Shown: piece after piece, positions 57,000 through 59,205 of the stretch
How positions within the stretch are numbered: position 1 is the first letter of the stretch
How the letters are laid out: each line of letters starts with the position of its first letter
Origin: Gnetum montanum
Lineage: Eukaryota > Streptophyta > Gnetopsida > Gnetales > Gnetaceae
Direction of reading: 5' to 3'
DNA: 59,205 nt
Assembly: GCA_015680685.1 (NCBI GenBank)
Contig: MNCI01015593.1
Span: 190,140 to 249,344, forward strand
Notes under the pieces: model-generated
Seen by the model: the letters and a program-made list of their open reading frames with translations, nothing else
The model's database searches: none
Told to the model about the DNA's origin: nothing
Program-made: the position numbers and the translations under genes

Positions 57000-57510
57000 A
57001 ACTACAATGTCCATGGAAAGTGTCTAAGCACTCCTTCAGAGCCACCAAATTCCAATTCTTTGCATTCACCCACCAGGCAGAGCTTAAAAGCTAGGACCTA
57101 TAGATCCAAGATCTTACAAAGTACATGGAATTAACAAACCTACGATATGCCAACCTAGCCATGTTAACAGCAAGATGCCTGAGAATAGAGCTGGAGAAGC
57201 AGGTAGCTACCACCTACACCAAATATGAAACAGAATTTGCAAAACATAAGAAAACATTGCAAAGGCTAGAAGTCACAAATTCTAAATNTAAGAATTGAAA
57301 AGGAAAAGCTCCAAGCACTCCTTCGGAGCCACCAAATTCCAAAACTTGGAGCACAATACAAGGGGAAGTAACCCATGGAGGACCCACCACCACCTAGAAG
57401 TCACAAGAAACAATGTCCATGGAAAGTGTCCAGGCACTCCTTCAGAGCCACCAAATTCCAATTCTGTTCATGGAAAGAATTCTTAGAGCTTTTCCTTTTC
57501 GATTCTTATA
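57000..57510 (+). repeat. Rearranged, N-containing patch at the end of E
   Basis: The phrase GCACTCCTTC-GAGCCACCAAATTCCAA occurs three times (57030-57055, 57316-57343, 57432-57460). The aORF duplication (57061-57287) and an inverted repeat, 57289-57311 with 57486-57508 (22 of 23 complementary), surround the N at 57288. Local misassembly or a real rearrangement. Confidence 0.6.
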
Positions 57511-59170
57511 ACTACAATTCTTTGCATATTTCCAATTCTTATAGCTTATCTCAAATAGATGTCACTCCAAGTCTTTCTCTGATATTTTTAGTATGTAGTT
57601 TATCTCTTTTAGTAACATTAAACATCCATCAAAGCATTTGCATTTCTGCCACACTGATTTGATTGCAAAAAATGCAAACCCTACTTTCAAACTATGTTTG
57701 CCACATTTAGGATGCTTGAAATTAGACAAAAACATTGATTGATTTTTACATAAGAAGCAAACCTACATAACTCTCTCCATTGAATGATGTGAGCTAATTC
57801 TTATATGGCATTTAAAACTTACTTGAGATGCATAGTTATCTTCTTTTAATTGTATGTTGAGGATAGTGGATCTTGGAAGCCTAGAAGCCTCCTTGGGATA
57901 AGTCTTTTATTGCATGATGAATGTTTTGTACATTTTGTTATACTTGGATTTTCTTTTCATGCAAAATAAAGTATTATTTATTTATTCTTGCTTTAATATA
58001 CTAACCCTATTTATTCATCAACAATTAAATTCTTTTGTTCGTGCAAAGAAAACAAAGAAAATATATGTGTGATTGTGTATAATTATTTGCTTTCCATAAA
58101 ATGGACCCACATGAATTATGATTAGAAGCCCTTTGGGTCCTAGGATAAGCAATTCACCTAAATTCATAGTTAATAATTAGGCAGATGATGCATTTGATTG
58201 GTGTGCATTGTGTGAGCTATGTAATATTTTTAAGGATAATTCACCAATCATATTATAAATAATATATTCATCCTTGTGCCTTAAATGGATGGGTTGCATT
58301 GTTTATTTAGTTTGTATACACCCTACCCTAGATGTAGGAGATATACAACACTATCCAATCCTACATGTACATATGCTTACTTCGGCTTAATATCCTAAGC
58401 CATTGGACCTAAGGGGGTTGAGTTGTACAACACCTAAAGGCTTTCAATGATGCAAGCACTATCCTTAAGTGTGTAACCTATCTTGGGGATATATCGAGGT
58501 GTAGTTTAAAAATGATGGTTGAGCCAAGCCTTGTTTGTGTAATTTAGAACTTGAAGATAACCTAACTCATAGCCAAATGGTGACTAGATTCTTCAAGTTG
58601 AATAGCCCTCAATATAGGAATGCAAAGCTATATTGCATAGGCAAAGTTGTTGAAATCTATATATTTTTTATCCCCAGCCATTGATTGAAGCCTATTACAA
58701 ATTAAATGATCTTATTAACATAGGAGAGGATTAGGATTACATCCAACCACACCCATTCGTGCTACTTGTAAAACAAAACTTGAAACAAGTCACAAATGTT
58801 TGATGTTTTCTAGCTTCCTAAGTGATGGGAAGTGTTAGTCATCACCTTTGGCCATGCTAGTCCTTAAGGTATCATAATACTACCAAAGGTAGATGATACG
58901 CAACTGATGCATCAATCCTTAGAATTAAAAGAAGTAGAAAGGCTTCATCTTATTGATAACTTGTTATGTCTAATGAGGGAATGAGATACCTAGGCCCTGT
59001 AATCAACTCATTATTGTATGAGTCATATTCTTATTAGTTGCTACCGTAACTATAGCCCCATGTTTTAAAAGGATTCAAGAAAATGAAATGACACTAAATT
59101 ATAAAAGGTGGTTATTAGGGATCCTACACTCCATCTATGCAAATATAACAATTTAAATAACAAAAGTATA
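57511..59170 (+). other. Unassigned stretch, possibly a diverged LTR
   Basis: No coding signal. CATGCAAAATAAAGTATTATTTATTTATTC at 57958-57987 and paired short direct motifs further on recall the R-U5 part of the LTRs in this window, but no ends can be placed. Confidence 0.3.
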
Positions 59171-59205
59171 TGATGAGTGGCAAGGTACCCCTACACTCAA
59201 CCATA
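59171..59205 (-). repeat. Inner edge of another minus-strand LTR
   Basis: TGATGAGTGGCAAGGTACCCC...CTCAACCATA matches the end of M's LTR at 8855-8889 (TGATGAGTGGCGAGGTACCCC...CCTAACCATA). The rest lies right of the window. Confidence 0.7.

Larger units (their letters stand above)
53565..57000 (+). mobile_element. Element E: 3' part of a C-like element
   Basis: It begins in the non-coding region upstream of the aORF, right after the LINE, and contains internal promoter, intron and aORF. The final bases (near 56980) match the C LTR start, but the rest of the LTR is missing or scrambled. Gag and pol are absent. Confidence 0.65.

Overview
This window is plant nuclear heterochromatin made almost entirely of nested, decayed retrotransposons. 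It is AT-rich and has no intact host gene. Ty3/gypsy elements with tRNA-Asp-type primer sites, an RTE-type LINE and broken fragments of plant gene families (PPR, chloroplast/mitochondrial carrier, GDSL esterase) point to a large, repeat-rich plant genome. A gymnosperm is my guess, but it is inference. Nearly every reading frame carries stops and frameshifts, so all coding calls are pseudogenes.

Layout. 1-3856: the 3' end of an LTR element with a very long (3472 bp) LTR (element H), whose U3 carries fused fragments of a carrier gene and a PPR gene. 3857-9778: minus-strand element M (LTR, gag, no pol, start of a 3' accessory ORF), cut by H. 9782-12750: a chromodomain remnant, then element L, a pol-less element with one long degenerate ORF. 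12751-19110: plus-strand element A, built like M (gag and accessory ORF, no pol). 20292-25039 and 37668-39430: element B, of the same subfamily but with pol, split by element C. 25040-37662: element C, complete from LTR to LTR with a CCAAA target duplication (gag, protease, RT, RNase H, integrase, accessory ORF). 39430-50350: a tandemly repetitive host segment split by element K (41503-48079, 580-bp LTRs, CTAAA duplication, no recognisable pol). 50350-50923: three exons of a GDSL esterase pseudogene. 52641-53560: an RTE LINE fragment. 53565-57000: element E, the 3' half of an element like C. 57000-57510: a rearranged, N-containing patch. 59171-59205: the edge of another minus-strand LTR.

The most interesting system is the accessory gene (called aORF here) lying between pol and the 3' LTR in M, A, C and E. 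Its start codon sits on or next to a splice acceptor, a matching donor lies about 180-290 bp upstream, and a TATA box lies a further few hundred bases upstream. In A, C and E that internal promoter repeats the sequence motifs found in LTR promoters of the same group. In A, C and M a stem-loop-forming block precedes it. The protein has a plant-transposon-type globular domain followed by a long coiled coil. M and A kept gag and the aORF while losing pol, which suggests the gene is useful to the element.
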